Assembly (NCBI RefSeq): GCF_002298975.1
Contig: NZ_DBMV01000017.1
Location: 1-29,633 of the forward strand
Direction of reading: 5' to 3'
From: Ralstonia sp. UBA689
GTDB taxonomy: Bacteria; Pseudomonadota; Gammaproteobacteria; Burkholderiales; Burkholderiaceae
Length of the DNA stretch: 29,633 nucleotides
Shown here piece by piece: positions 1 to 7,184 of this stretch. Position 1 is the stretch's first letter. Every line of letters begins with the position of its first letter. A model generated the notes under the pieces. The model worked only from the letters and a program-made list of their open reading frames with translations. It did no database searches and was not told where the DNA came from. Position numbers and translations under genes: made by a program.

Positions 1-76
1 ACCTTAACTGAACGGCATTACGGCCATCGAGGCGGCTTTTCTTTTGTGCCGTTTGGGCGACAAGTGCGCGGAACAC

Positions 77-418
77 TCAGTTGGCGGCCAGCGTCACGTC
101 CACTTCGCACTGCTGGCTGACGTAACGCGAGAGGGCGACATACAGATCATCGCCGCTGCGCGTATCGACCCAACGGCCGTCGTCACGGCGGAAGTGGAAG
201 CCGCCCGCACGCGCCGCCACCCACAACTCCTGCATCGGCGCCTGGCTGTTGATGATGATCTTCGAGCCGTCATCGAATTCGAGTGTCAGCACGTTGCCGT
301 TGCGGCTGAGTTCGATGTCGGCATCAGCCTCGGTGGCAGCAATCTCGACAATGCTTTCGATGCGGTCCAACTCGGCCTCGGCCAGCGCCAGGAACTCCGA
401 TTCGCTCAAGGGGGGCAT
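77..418 (-). CDS. cyaY: Frataxin-like iron donor CyaY
   Basis: 113-residue protein of normal CyaY length. CyaY is a cytoplasmic frataxin homologue that binds iron on an acidic helix and tunes iron-sulfur cluster assembly on IscS/IscU. Visible: an acidic first helix (ESEFLALAEAELDRIE), a beta sheet with NVLTLEFDDGS, the QAPMQELWVA strand with the family tryptophan, and a C-terminal helix after DLYVALSRYV. The frame is open further upstream, but the ATG at 418 begins the family-typical MPPLSESEF, so I chose it. It diverges from lptM-lysA. Identity rests on family motifs and on the well known cyaY/lptM/lysA neighbourhood. Confidence 0.93.
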   Translation of the reverse strand: MPPLSESEFLALAEAELDRIESIVEIAATEADADIELSRNGNVLTLEFDDGSKIIINSQAPMQELWVAARAGGFHFRRDDGRWVDTRSGDDLYVALSRYVSQQCEVDVTLAAN

Positions 419-507
419 GCTACACTCCAAAATCTTGCATGGATGCTGCGCTACGGCCGTTTCGACCACTCCGGCCCGCTGGCACCACGCCTCATGTGAC
501 TCCGATT

Positions 508-531
508 GCCGCAAGGCTGCAGCCTTGCGGC
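508..531. repeat. Perfect 24-base palindrome between cyaY and lptM
   Basis: GCCGCAAGGCTG is followed directly by its exact reverse complement, with no spacer. It lies 22 bases before the lptM start and about 90 bases before the cyaY start, in the only divergent promoter region of this corner. It could be an operator for a dimeric regulator, or a hairpin in the lptM leader. No T-tract follows on either strand, so it is not an intrinsic terminator. Confidence 0.8.
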
Positions 532-553
532 GCGCTCTCTGCACCATCATCCG

Positions 554-784
554 ATGATACGAACCGCCGCCATTGTAGCCACTGTCGGCCTGACCCTGAC
601 GGCCGCAGGTCTATCCGGCTGTGGGATTCGCGGGCCGCTGTATATGCCCAAAGTGCCACCGGCGCCGACCGCGCCGCAGACGGTTGACCCCGGCATCGCC
701 GGCCCAAAGGCCGTGCCGCAACCACCGGTGCCTGGCGCCAAACCAGCCGCCGATGCGGCCAGTTCGGTGCCCGCCAATCGCTGA
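554..784 (+). CDS. lptM: LPS-assembly lipoprotein LptM (YifL-like)
   Basis: 76-residue lipoprotein. A hydrophobic signal peptide (MIRTAAIVATVGLTLTAAG) ends in the lipobox LSGC, so it should be lipid-modified on the cysteine at about residue 23 and anchored in the outer membrane. The mature part is short and Pro/Ala-rich (GIRGPLYMPKVPPAPTAP), as usual for the YifL family. In enterobacteria LptM binds the LptD/LptE translocon and helps its disulfide maturation; that role is carried over by homology. The ATG at 554 is chosen over the upstream in-frame start because it begins the signal peptide. It sits 89 bases before lysA, an arrangement common in proteobacteria. Confidence 0.85.
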   Translation: MIRTAAIVATVGLTLTAAGLSGCGIRGPLYMPKVPPAPTAPQTVDPGIAGPKAVPQPPVPGAKPAADAASSVPANR

Positions 785-815
785 CAATCGGCTGATCCAT
801 CCGCTTTGCCCAACC

Positions 816-844
816 GGCGCCGCCCGCCCAACCAAGGCGGCGCC
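816..844 (+). other. Hairpin between lptM and lysA
   Basis: GGCGCCGCC and GGCGGCGCC form a perfect 9-bp stem around an 11-base loop, 29 bases before the lysA start. The following TCGTTTG is a poor U-tract, so this may be a weak terminator or attenuator that lowers lysA read-through, or an RNA-stability element. Its function is not shown by the sequence. Confidence 0.5.
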
Positions 845-873
845 TCGTTTGCTCCCCATCCGGCTCTCCACTC

Positions 874-2133
874 ATGTCCGAATCCCTGATCCGCCAGGCA
901 GGCGCCTTGATGATCGAAGGCGTCGCCCTCGATGCGATTGCCGCGCAGTTCGGCACGCCCACCTACGTCTATTCGCGCGCTGCGCTCACCGCCAGCTATC
1001 GTGCCTACGCCGCCGCTTGCGAGGGCCGCAACGCGCAGGTGCAGTACGCCATGAAGGCGAATTCGAACCTGGCTGTGCTGCAGGTGTTCGCGCAACTCGG
1101 CGCAGGCTTCGACATCGTCTCGGCCGGCGAGCTCAAGCGCGTGCTGGCTGTCGGTGCGCCGGCGTCGAAGGTCGTGTTTTCGGGCGTGGGCAAGAGCGCC
1201 GATGAAATGCGCTTCGCGCTCGAAGCTGGCGTGGCGTGCTTCAACGTGGAGTCGATTCCCGAGCTGCATCGCCTGAACGACGTGGCCGCATCGATGGGTA
1301 AGACTGCGCCCGTGTCGCTGCGCGTCAATCCCGACGTGGACGCCAAGACACACCCATATATCTCGACGGGCCTGAAGGGCAACAAGTTTGGCGTGGCCTT
1401 CGACGAGGTGCTGCCGACCTATCGCGCCGCTGCCGCCATGCCCAGCCTGCGCGTGGTCGGCATCGACTGCCATATCGGCTCGCAGATCACCGAGGTGTCG
1501 CCGTACCTGGATGCGCTGGACAAGGTGCTCGACGTGGTGGCCAAGCTCGATGCCGAGGGCATCCGTCTGTCACACATCGACGTGGGCGGCGGCCTGGGCA
1601 TCACCTACACGGATGAAACGCCGCCGGACATCACCGCCTTTGCACGCACGCTGCTGGACCGCGTCGAGCAACGCGGCTTCGGTGATCGCACCGTGTTGTT
1701 CGAGCCGGGCCGCTCGCTGGTGGGCAATGCCGGCCTGCTGCTCACGCGCGTCGAATACCTCAAGCCCGGCGCGACCAAGAACTTCTGCATCGTCGATGCG
1801 GCCATGAACGATCTGGCCCGCCCGGCCATGTACGAGGCATACCACCACATCGTGGCCGTGCGCGAGGGCGAGAGCGCGCCGGTGGTCTACGACGTGGTCG
1901 GCCCGGTGTGCGAATCGGGCGACTGGCTCGGCCGCGACCGCTCGCTCGCGGTACAGGCCGGCGACCTGCTGGCGATCCTGTCGGCCGGCGCGTATGGTTT
2001 CACGATGAGTTCGAACTACAACACGCGTAGCCGCGCGGCCGAAGTCATCGTCGATGGCAACCAGGTCCACCTCGTGCGCGAACGCGAGTGCTTTGAAGAC
2101 CTGATTCGCGGCGAACATCTGCTGCCAGCCTAA
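874..2133 (+). CDS. lysA: Diaminopimelate decarboxylase
   Basis: 419 residues, full length for LysA. It decarboxylates meso-diaminopimelate to L-lysine, the last step of lysine synthesis, with pyridoxal phosphate in the cytoplasm. The fold-type III PLP enzyme is clear: the Schiff-base lysine is K61 in YAMKANSN, followed by GAGFDIVSAGE, HIGSQI, the phosphate-binding GGGLGITY, EPGRSLVGNAG, and the C-terminal CESGDWLG whose cysteine comes from the partner subunit of the dimer. The start at 874 fits the family N-terminus, although no strong Shine-Dalgarno sequence is visible. It ends 20 bases before a strong terminator. Confidence 0.97.
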   Translation: MSESLIRQAGALMIEGVALDAIAAQFGTPTYVYSRAALTASYRAYAAACEGRNAQVQYAMKANSNLAVLQVFAQLGAGFDIVSAGELKRVLAVGAPASKVVFSGVGKSADEMRFALEAGVACFNVESIPELHRLNDVAASMGKTAPVSLRVNPDVDAKTHPYISTGLKGNKFGVAFDEVLPTYRAAAAMPSLRVVGIDCHIGSQITEVSPYLDALDKVLDVVAKLDAEGIRLSHIDVGGGLGITYTDETPPDITAFARTLLDRVEQRGFGDRTVLFEPGRSLVGNAGLLLTRVEYLKPGATKNFCIVDAAMNDLARPAMYEAYHHIVAVREGESAPVVYDVVGPVCESGDWLGRDRSLAVQAGDLLAILSAGAYGFTMSSNYNTRSRAAEVIVDGNQVHLVRERECFEDLIRGEHLLPA

Positions 2134-2153
2134 GCCAGCATCACCCCCCCAAG

Positions 2154-2194
2154 AAAAAAGCCGCGACGGGTTATCGACACCCGCGCGGCTTTTT
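2154..2194. terminator. Bidirectional terminator between lysA and msrQ
   Basis: A long stem: AAAAAGCCGCG pairs with CGCGGCTTTTT, and CGGGT with ACCCG inside it, with one bulged A and a 7-base loop. The A-run on the left and T-run on the right let it stop transcripts from both sides, matching the convergent lysA (plus) and msrQ (minus). Confidence 0.9.
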
Positions 2195-2213
2195 CTTTGC
2201 GCATCGATTGGCA

Positions 2214-2882
2214 TCAATCGCCCGACGGTATTGCTCCACGCGCCATCACCGTCTGCTGCGATGACCGTGCCGCACGCCACGCCCACCACACGCGCAGCCC
2301 CAGCAGCACTGCCATGATGACTGCGTAGATCGACACCTCGGCAAAGTCGTTCTTGCCGGCCTTGTGCCACCAGTAATGCAGGATGCCAAGCACGCCGGTC
2401 ACGTACACCAGCCGATGCAACCATTGCCAGCGCTTGCCGCCCAGGCGGCGCACCATCGCGTTGGTCGAGGTGGCGGCCAGCGGAATCATCAGCACGAAGG
2501 CGGCAAAGCCCACGGTGATGAAGGGCCGTTTGACGATGTCCTTCAGCATCGAGGCCGGGTCGAGCCCGCGATCGACCAGCAGCCAGATCAGGAAGTGGAT
2601 CGTGCCGTAGAAGAACGTGTACAGCCCCAGCATGCGGCGAATACGGATCAGCCAGTTCATGCCCGTGAGCCGACGCAGTGGCGTGACGGCCAGCGTGCAG
2701 CACAGCAGCACCAGCGTCCACGTGCCGGTCGAGCGCGTCACGAACTCCAGCGGATTCGGCCCGAACTGATCGGTCACCCCCAGGAAGACGATGCGCAGGA
2801 ACGGCACGAGCGCTACCAGCCACACGGCGATCTTCACCATGCGCAGTTGTTTGGGCGACAGCATGGACGGCAAGCTTGTCAT
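2214..2882 (-). CDS. msrQ: MsrQ, heme-binding membrane subunit of MsrPQ
   Basis: 222 residues, an integral membrane protein of the YedZ/ferric-reductase-like family. It holds b-type heme and passes electrons from the quinone pool or a cytoplasmic flavin reductase to periplasmic MsrP. At least five hydrophobic segments are visible (for example IAVWLVALVPFLRIVFLGV, GTWTLVLLCCTLAV, FYGTIHFLIWLLV, FAAFVLMIPLAA, LVYVTGVLGILHYWW); histidines in GTIHF, WLHRL and GILHYW are the likely heme ligands. It starts 7 bases after msrP, so the two form one transcription unit ending at the shared terminator. Confidence 0.95.
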   Translation of the reverse strand: MTSLPSMLSPKQLRMVKIAVWLVALVPFLRIVFLGVTDQFGPNPLEFVTRSTGTWTLVLLCCTLAVTPLRRLTGMNWLIRIRRMLGLYTFFYGTIHFLIWLLVDRGLDPASMLKDIVKRPFITVGFAAFVLMIPLAATSTNAMVRRLGGKRWQWLHRLVYVTGVLGILHYWWHKAGKNDFAEVSIYAVIMAVLLGLRVWWAWRAARSSQQTVMARGAIPSGD

Positions 2883-2889
2883 GTCGGCC

Positions 2890-3885
2890 TCAGAAGAACT
2901 TGCGCAGATCCATGCCCGTGTAGAGCGAAGCGACCTGGTCGTAGCCGTTGAACATCAGCGTCTTGCGCTTGGGCGCGAACAGACCGCCAAAGCCGCCCTT
3001 GTCTTCTCCGATGCGGCGCTCAGTGGCCTGGCTCCAGCGCGGGTGGTCCACGGTCGGGTTCACGTTGGAATAGAAGCCGTATTCGTTGGAGGCCGCAATG
3101 TTCCAACTCGTCGGCGGCTGCTTTTCGACAAAGCGGATTCTGACGATGGACTTGGCACTCTTGAAGCCGTACTTCCACGGCACCACCACGCGTACCGGTG
3201 CGCCGTTCTGGTTCGGCAGCACTTGGCCGTAGAGGCCGAAGGTGAGCAAGGTGAGCGGATGCATCGCCTCATCCAGACGCAAGCCTTCGCTGTACGGCCA
3301 CTCCAGCACCGGGCTGCTGACGCCGGGCATCTGGCGCTTGTCCGCCAGCGAGATGAACTGAATGTACTTGGCACTGCCCTGCGGCTCCACGCGGCGGATC
3401 AGCTCTGCCAGCGGAAAGCCCACCCACGGGATCACCATCGACCACCCCTCGACGCAGCGCAGGCGGTAGATGCGTTCTTCCATCGGCGCGAGCTTCATCA
3501 GATCGTCCAGGTCGTAGGTCTTGGGCGTCTTGACCAGCCCTTCCACGCTGACTTGCCACGGGCGCGGGCGCAGCGTACCGGCATAGCGCGCCGGGTCGGA
3601 CTTGTCAGTGCCGAACTCGTAGAAGTTGTTATATGAAGTGACTTCCTCGAATGGCGTGGTCTTCTCGACGGTGGTGTAGGCCGGGTTGGGCTTGGCAGCC
3701 AGCTTGGCCAGCGGCGCGTTGGCGGCAAAGGCCTCGCGCGACGCCCACGGCGCCAGCGCCACGCCAGCCGCTCCCATGGCGGCAGCGGCCAGCAAACGGC
3801 GGCGCTGTTCGAAGATGTGCTGCGGCGTGATCTCGCCGGCGGGGATGTCTTCACCGCGCAGCCAGCGGTCGGTCTTGATCAGCAT
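2890..3885 (-). CDS. msrP: MsrP, periplasmic methionine sulfoxide reductase (Mo cofactor)
   Basis: 331 residues. The N-terminus carries a twin-arginine signal (EQRRRLLAAAAMGAAGVALAPWASREAFA), so it is exported folded with its molybdenum cofactor. It belongs to the sulfite-oxidase-like YedY family; C144 in YRLRCVEGWSM is the expected molybdenum ligand. MsrP reduces methionine sulfoxide in envelope proteins after oxidative or hypochlorite damage, using electrons from MsrQ. The start has a GAGGA sequence about ten bases upstream. It lies 98 bases after the anti-sigma gene, with a small hairpin in between. Confidence 0.96.
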   Translation of the reverse strand: MLIKTDRWLRGEDIPAGEITPQHIFEQRRRLLAAAAMGAAGVALAPWASREAFAANAPLAKLAAKPNPAYTTVEKTTPFEEVTSYNNFYEFGTDKSDPARYAGTLRPRPWQVSVEGLVKTPKTYDLDDLMKLAPMEERIYRLRCVEGWSMVIPWVGFPLAELIRRVEPQGSAKYIQFISLADKRQMPGVSSPVLEWPYSEGLRLDEAMHPLTLLTFGLYGQVLPNQNGAPVRVVVPWKYGFKSAKSIVRIRFVEKQPPTSWNIAASNEYGFYSNVNPTVDHPRWSQATERRIGEDKGGFGGLFAPKRKTLMFNGYDQVASLYTGMDLRKFF

Positions 3886-3905
3886 GATCGGTGGTCCTCA
3901 TTGTG

Positions 3906-3922
3906 TGGGAGCCTCACTCCCA
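3906..3922 (-). other. Small hairpin in the msrP leader
   Basis: TGGGAG and CTCCCA form a 6-bp stem with a 5-base loop (TGAGG on the minus strand), about 20 bases before the msrP start. The loop itself looks like a Shine-Dalgarno sequence. It may modulate msrP translation; there is no further evidence. Confidence 0.35.
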
Positions 3923-3983
3923 TGTGCGTTGGTCGCGCCCGCGCCGCCGACCTGACAGCGTGCGGCGAAAAATTTCTGCGGCG

Positions 3984-4844
3984 CTATTCCTTCTTGGGCA
4001 CCGATGCGGTGAACTCGCTGTACTGTCGATAGACCGTCTGCGCCACTTCCAGCAACTGGGCCCGCGCCAGCGGCCCGGACACCGCAAACCCGAGCCCATG
4101 ATCGGCCCAATAGAACGCCATCGGCTGCGGGTGATCGACGGCCGGGCGGATTGCCTGCAGCACGCGGTTGTCCGGCGTCAGCGTTTCCAGGCGGAAGCCG
4201 GTGTCACGATTGTTCGGCATGCGCCGCAACTGCACGGAGATGCGCGTGCCGTCCGGCCCCTCGTACATCAGCATGGCTGTGGGTGCATCGGCCACCACGG
4301 TCTGGCGCCCGCCGATGAGCCGGTAGCCGAGCGGCGTCAGGTCGGGGATGTGCAGTTGCGCATCGAGCCGCCGCGACAGCCAGGTGACGAGATGAGCCTC
4401 CTCGACAGCGGGCACCTCCACCATGTGTTTGGACTCGGGCGAGAAGACGATGTGCGACACCAGCGCATCGTTGGCGAAGCGCTGCATCGGCACGGTGCGC
4501 TCCGTGGCACCTCGGCCGAGCCAGCCGGCACCCATGCCGATGGCCAGGCACGCCACACCCAGCGCCAGCGCGCCCCAGCCACGCATCGCGCCGAAACCGG
4601 CGGCAGGTGGACGCTGCGCCGCCGCGAGGATGGGCGCCGGAATACGCTGCGCCGGCACTGGCTCGTTCAGTAACGGGTCAAGCGCACGATGCAGCTGCGC
4701 ATCGACCTTGCGCCAGCCGGCCACTTCGGCTGCGGCGCCCGGGTGCGCAGCAAGATACGCCTCCACGGCTGCGCGGCGCGCGGCGGCCAAACGGCCATCG
4801 GCGTAGGCATGGAGTTCGTCGATATGGATGGAATCGGCAGACAT
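3984..4844 (-). CDS. Transmembrane anti-sigma factor
   Basis: 286 residues. The N-terminal cytoplasmic part (HIDELHAYADGRL, residues 7-19) is typical of anti-sigma domains that bind ECF sigma factors; the zinc-site cysteines of the HxxxCxxC type are absent. One membrane segment lies at about 90-110 (WGALALGVACLAIGMGAGWLG), leaving a periplasmic domain of about 175 residues that probably senses the signal. I chose the ATG at 4844 because GTGAGG precedes it at good spacing; a GTG at 4856 would overlap the sigma stop but has no ribosome site. It is translated directly behind the sigma gene, the standard sigma/anti-sigma pair. Confidence 0.85.
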   Translation of the reverse strand: MSADSIHIDELHAYADGRLAAARRAAVEAYLAAHPGAAAEVAGWRKVDAQLHRALDPLLNEPVPAQRIPAPILAAAQRPPAAGFGAMRGWGALALGVACLAIGMGAGWLGRGATERTVPMQRFANDALVSHIVFSPESKHMVEVPAVEEAHLVTWLSRRLDAQLHIPDLTPLGYRLIGGRQTVVADAPTAMLMYEGPDGTRISVQLRRMPNNRDTGFRLETLTPDNRVLQAIRPAVDHPQPMAFYWADHGLGFAVSGPLARAQLLEVAQTVYRQYSEFTASVPKKE

Positions 4845-4852
4845 GGCCGGCC

Positions 4853-5404
4853 TCACTTCACACGGTGCAACGGCGTGCCGCCGTCACCGGAAGCACTCGG
4901 GGCGGCGGGTGCGGTGGATGCCCCTTCGAGCGCCACGCGCATCCGCTCGCGCGCCCGCGACAGGCGCGACATCACCGTGCCCAGCGGCACACCCAGCACA
5001 TCGGCTGCCTCCTTGTAAGCGAGTTGCTCCAGGCTGACGAGCAGCAACACGGCGCGCTGGTCTTCGGGCAATGCACCCAGTGCGCGCAGCAGATCCTGGC
5101 GCAGGCCCGGGTCGTCATCGACGGGAATCTCGGGCGGTGTGTCGGTGATGTCGATCCGGTCTGGCCGGCGCACGGCGTTCAAGTGCAGGCGGTGCATGAT
5201 GGTTAGAAGCCAGGCGAATAGCCCGTCGCCCTCACCCGTCGCGCCCAATCGTGGCCGCAACTGGAAGCGCCAGCGATAGCGCCAGGCGCGCTCCAGCGTG
5301 TCCTGCACAAGGTCGTCGGCGCGCGTGGCGTCACCGGTCAGGCCGCGTGCGTGGCGGCGCAAACGCGGCGTCAGCGCGATCAGCCGTGCGGCAAGGTCGC
5401 TCAT
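4853..5404 (-). CDS. ECF-family RNA polymerase sigma factor
   Basis: 183 residues, usual for group 4 (ECF) sigma factors. Region 2 is seen as ATRADDLVQDTLERAWRYRW (about 26-45), with GLFAWLLTIMHRLHLN following; region 4 carries the helix-turn-helix in LAYKEAADVLGVPLGTVMSR (about 127-146), followed by LSRARERMR. A loose Ala/Pro/Ser tail of about 25 residues follows. The gene is flanked by a lipoprotein upstream and an anti-sigma gene downstream, so it probably responds to an envelope signal. The regulon is unknown; the nearby msrPQ and lipoprotein genes are natural candidates. Confidence 0.92.
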   Translation of the reverse strand: MSDLAARLIALTPRLRRHARGLTGDATRADDLVQDTLERAWRYRWRFQLRPRLGATGEGDGLFAWLLTIMHRLHLNAVRRPDRIDITDTPPEIPVDDDPGLRQDLLRALGALPEDQRAVLLLVSLEQLAYKEAADVLGVPLGTVMSRLSRARERMRVALEGASTAPAAPSASGDGGTPLHRVK

Positions 5405-5433
5405 GGGCGCGGGCTTGTCGGACGATCAGGCGA

Positions 5434-5877
5434 TTACGGCTTGGCGATGTGCCAGATGTTCAGCATTCCATCGCCGGTCTGGTCGCCGGGCATCTTGTCC
5501 TTGCCAAACAGGTAGAGCGGCTTGCCACGATAGGCCCACTGCTTCTTGCCGTCATCGCGGGTGATGATGGTGTAGTCGCCGGAGGGCTTGTCGGCATCGT
5601 TGGCGGCCAGCGGCGGCCAGTTGTTGGCGCAGTTGCCGTTACAGGCGCTCTTGCCGGCCATCGTGTCGCGGTCAAACGTGTACAGCGTCATGCCATGCTG
5701 GTCGGTGAGCGTGCCATTGGTCACCTTCACCGCCATCGGCGTGGACGACATCCCCATGCCCATGCTGCTGCAGCCGGCAACGCCAAGCGCGGCAAGCGTC
5801 ACAACACCCGCGGCCAGCGCCACGCGCGCATGGGCCGAAAAGCGATTCAGCAAGGGGGAAGCTGCGGACTGGCTCAT
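5434..5877 (-). CDS. Methionine-rich secreted-repeat lipoprotein (PF03640-like)
   Basis: 147 residues. The signal peptide ends at the lipobox VAGC (C36), so it is a lipoprotein. The mature protein opens with a Met-rich stretch (SSMGMGMSSTPM) and then has two copies of the secreted-repeat domain: LYTFDRDTMAGKSACNGNCA with WPPL, and LYLFGKDKMPGDQTGDG with MLNIWHIAKP. C79 and C83 could form a disulfide or bind metal. The molecular function of this family is not established. ATG 5877 is chosen for its GGAGAAC ribosome site; the open frame upstream has no signal peptide. It is the first gene before the sigma/anti-sigma pair, and 29 bases separate it from sigma. Confidence 0.85.
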   Translation of the reverse strand: MSQSAASPLLNRFSAHARVALAAGVVTLAALGVAGCSSMGMGMSSTPMAVKVTNGTLTDQHGMTLYTFDRDTMAGKSACNGNCANNWPPLAANDADKPSGDYTIITRDDGKKQWAYRGKPLYLFGKDKMPGDQTGDGMLNIWHIAKP

Positions 5878-5927
5878 CTTGTTCTCCTTGGAATGGAGGG
5901 GCGCGCCGATCGCGCCCTCACAGAGCA

Positions 5928-5955
5928 GTAAACACGCTGGATGCGTCTTTATTCC
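5928..5955 (-). promoter_or_regulatory. Candidate ECF-type promoter of the lipoprotein-sigma-anti-sigma unit
   Basis: On the minus strand GGAATAA (complement of 5949-5955) is followed after 15 bases by GTTTAC (5928-5933). A GGAA-core -35 is characteristic of ECF sigma promoters, and position 50-80 bases before the lipoprotein start suits autoregulation. The assignment is by pattern only; the -10 element is a guess. Confidence 0.4.
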
Positions 5956-5977
5956 AGTCCGCTGAAAATTTTGTGAC

Positions 5978-7177
5978 TTAGAGTTCGCCGTAGCTGTGCA
6001 GGCCGGAGAGGAACATGTTGACGCCCAGGAACGCAAACGTCGTCACCAGCAGGCCGATCAGCGCCCACCACGCCGCCATGCGCCCGCGCAGGCCCTTCAT
6101 CAGGCGCATGTGCAGCCACGCGGCGTAGTTCAGCCAGACGATCAGCGCCCAGGTCTCCTTCGGGTCCCAACTCCAGTAGCCGCCCCAGGCGTCGGCTGCC
6201 CACAGCGCGCCCAGGATGGTGGCGATCGTGAAGAACGCAAAGCCGACGGTGATGGCCTTGTACATCACATCGTCCAGCACTTCGAGCGACGGCAGGCGAT
6301 CGACGAGGATGCCATGCTCCTTGAGCAGATAGGCCGCGCCGACCATCGCCGACAAGGCAAAGGTGCCGTAGCCGATGAAGTTGGCCGGCACGTGGATTTT
6401 CATCCACCAGCTCTGCAGCGCCGGCACCAGTGGCTGGATCTCCTGCGCGCCGCGCGACACCGTGTACCACAGCAGAAAGCCCACCGCCGCCGACACCACC
6501 AGCATCACGAACGGCCCCAGAGCACGCGTCCTGTAGCGCTGCTCGTAGTACAGATAGAACAGCGAGGTGATCAGCGTGAAGAGGATGAACACCTCATACA
6601 GGTTCGAGATGGGGATGTGGCCGATGTCCGTGCCCACAAGGTAGGACTCATACCAGCGCACCAGCACGCCGGTCAGGCCCAGCACCACGGCCGCCCAGCA
6701 CAGCTTGCTGCCGATCGACCCGCCCGCCTCCCAGCGCGCCGCCAGGCCCACCCAGAAGAACAGCGTGGAGAGGAAGATCAGCGCGCTCATCCACAGGATG
6801 GCCGACTGGCTGGCGAGGAAATACTTGAGGAAGAAGGCTTGGTTGGCACGGGCCAGGTCCGGACCATTTGCGCCGCTGTACTGCGAAATGGCGAACAGCG
6901 ACAGGATCGCCAGCCCGATCATCAGCACACGCACCGGCTTCCATGTCCAGCCCAGCCACGCGAAGGCCGGCACGGCGGCGACAAGGATGCCGCGCTCGTA
7001 GCCGTCCATGTAGGCGCCGTAACGTGAGAAGGCATAACCGGCACCGGCTGCCAGCAGCGCGGCAAATAGCCAGTCGAACCAGCCCAGCCGGCGGAAATAC
7101 GACGGCCGCTGCAGCGCACCAAGATCAGCGGCCGCGACGCTCGCCGACGACGATTGGGGGAGATTGGTCGCTTCCAT
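5978..7177 (-). CDS. ccsB: Cytochrome c maturation protein CcsB (CcsA/ResC family)
   Basis: 399 residues, an integral membrane protein of System II cytochrome c biogenesis. It carries heme across the membrane and, with ResB, attaches it to CXXCH motifs in the periplasm. The tryptophan-rich heme-handling WWD motif is seen as WGGYWSWDPKETWALIVWL near the C-terminus, and conserved histidines occur in IGHIPI, MKIHVPANF and WLHMRLM. Many hydrophobic segments are present. The ATG at 7177 is preceded by GAGCAGG; the longer open frame lacks support. It begins 7 bases after resB, so the pair is co-transcribed. In this family naming differs: CcsA, CcsB or ResC. Confidence 0.95.
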   Translation of the reverse strand: MEATNLPQSSSASVAAADLGALQRPSYFRRLGWFDWLFAALLAAGAGYAFSRYGAYMDGYERGILVAAVPAFAWLGWTWKPVRVLMIGLAILSLFAISQYSGANGPDLARANQAFFLKYFLASQSAILWMSALIFLSTLFFWVGLAARWEAGGSIGSKLCWAAVVLGLTGVLVRWYESYLVGTDIGHIPISNLYEVFILFTLITSLFYLYYEQRYRTRALGPFVMLVVSAAVGFLLWYTVSRGAQEIQPLVPALQSWWMKIHVPANFIGYGTFALSAMVGAAYLLKEHGILVDRLPSLEVLDDVMYKAITVGFAFFTIATILGALWAADAWGGYWSWDPKETWALIVWLNYAAWLHMRLMKGLRGRMAAWWALIGLLVTTFAFLGVNMFLSGLHSYGEL

Positions 7178-7184
7178 CACCTGC

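Noticed and set aside
1..76. Left edge, possible end of a plus-strand gene or a terminator near GGCGGCTTTTCTTTTG
   Set aside because: The T-rich run follows only a weak stem, and no codon pattern can be judged from 76 bases. Nothing firm is seen.
547..1473. 308-codon minus-strand frame over lptM and lysA
   Set aside because: Opposite two confident plus-strand genes, without any family pattern.
1570..2823. 417-codon minus-strand frame across lysA and msrQ
   Set aside because: It is a frame-shifted reading of msrQ joined to the antisense of lysA; msrQ in its own frame has the correct family sequence.
4845..4856. GTG at 4856 as the anti-sigma start overlapping the sigma stop
   Set aside because: Overlap is attractive for coupling, but there is no ribosome site before it, while the ATG at 4844 has GTGAGG.
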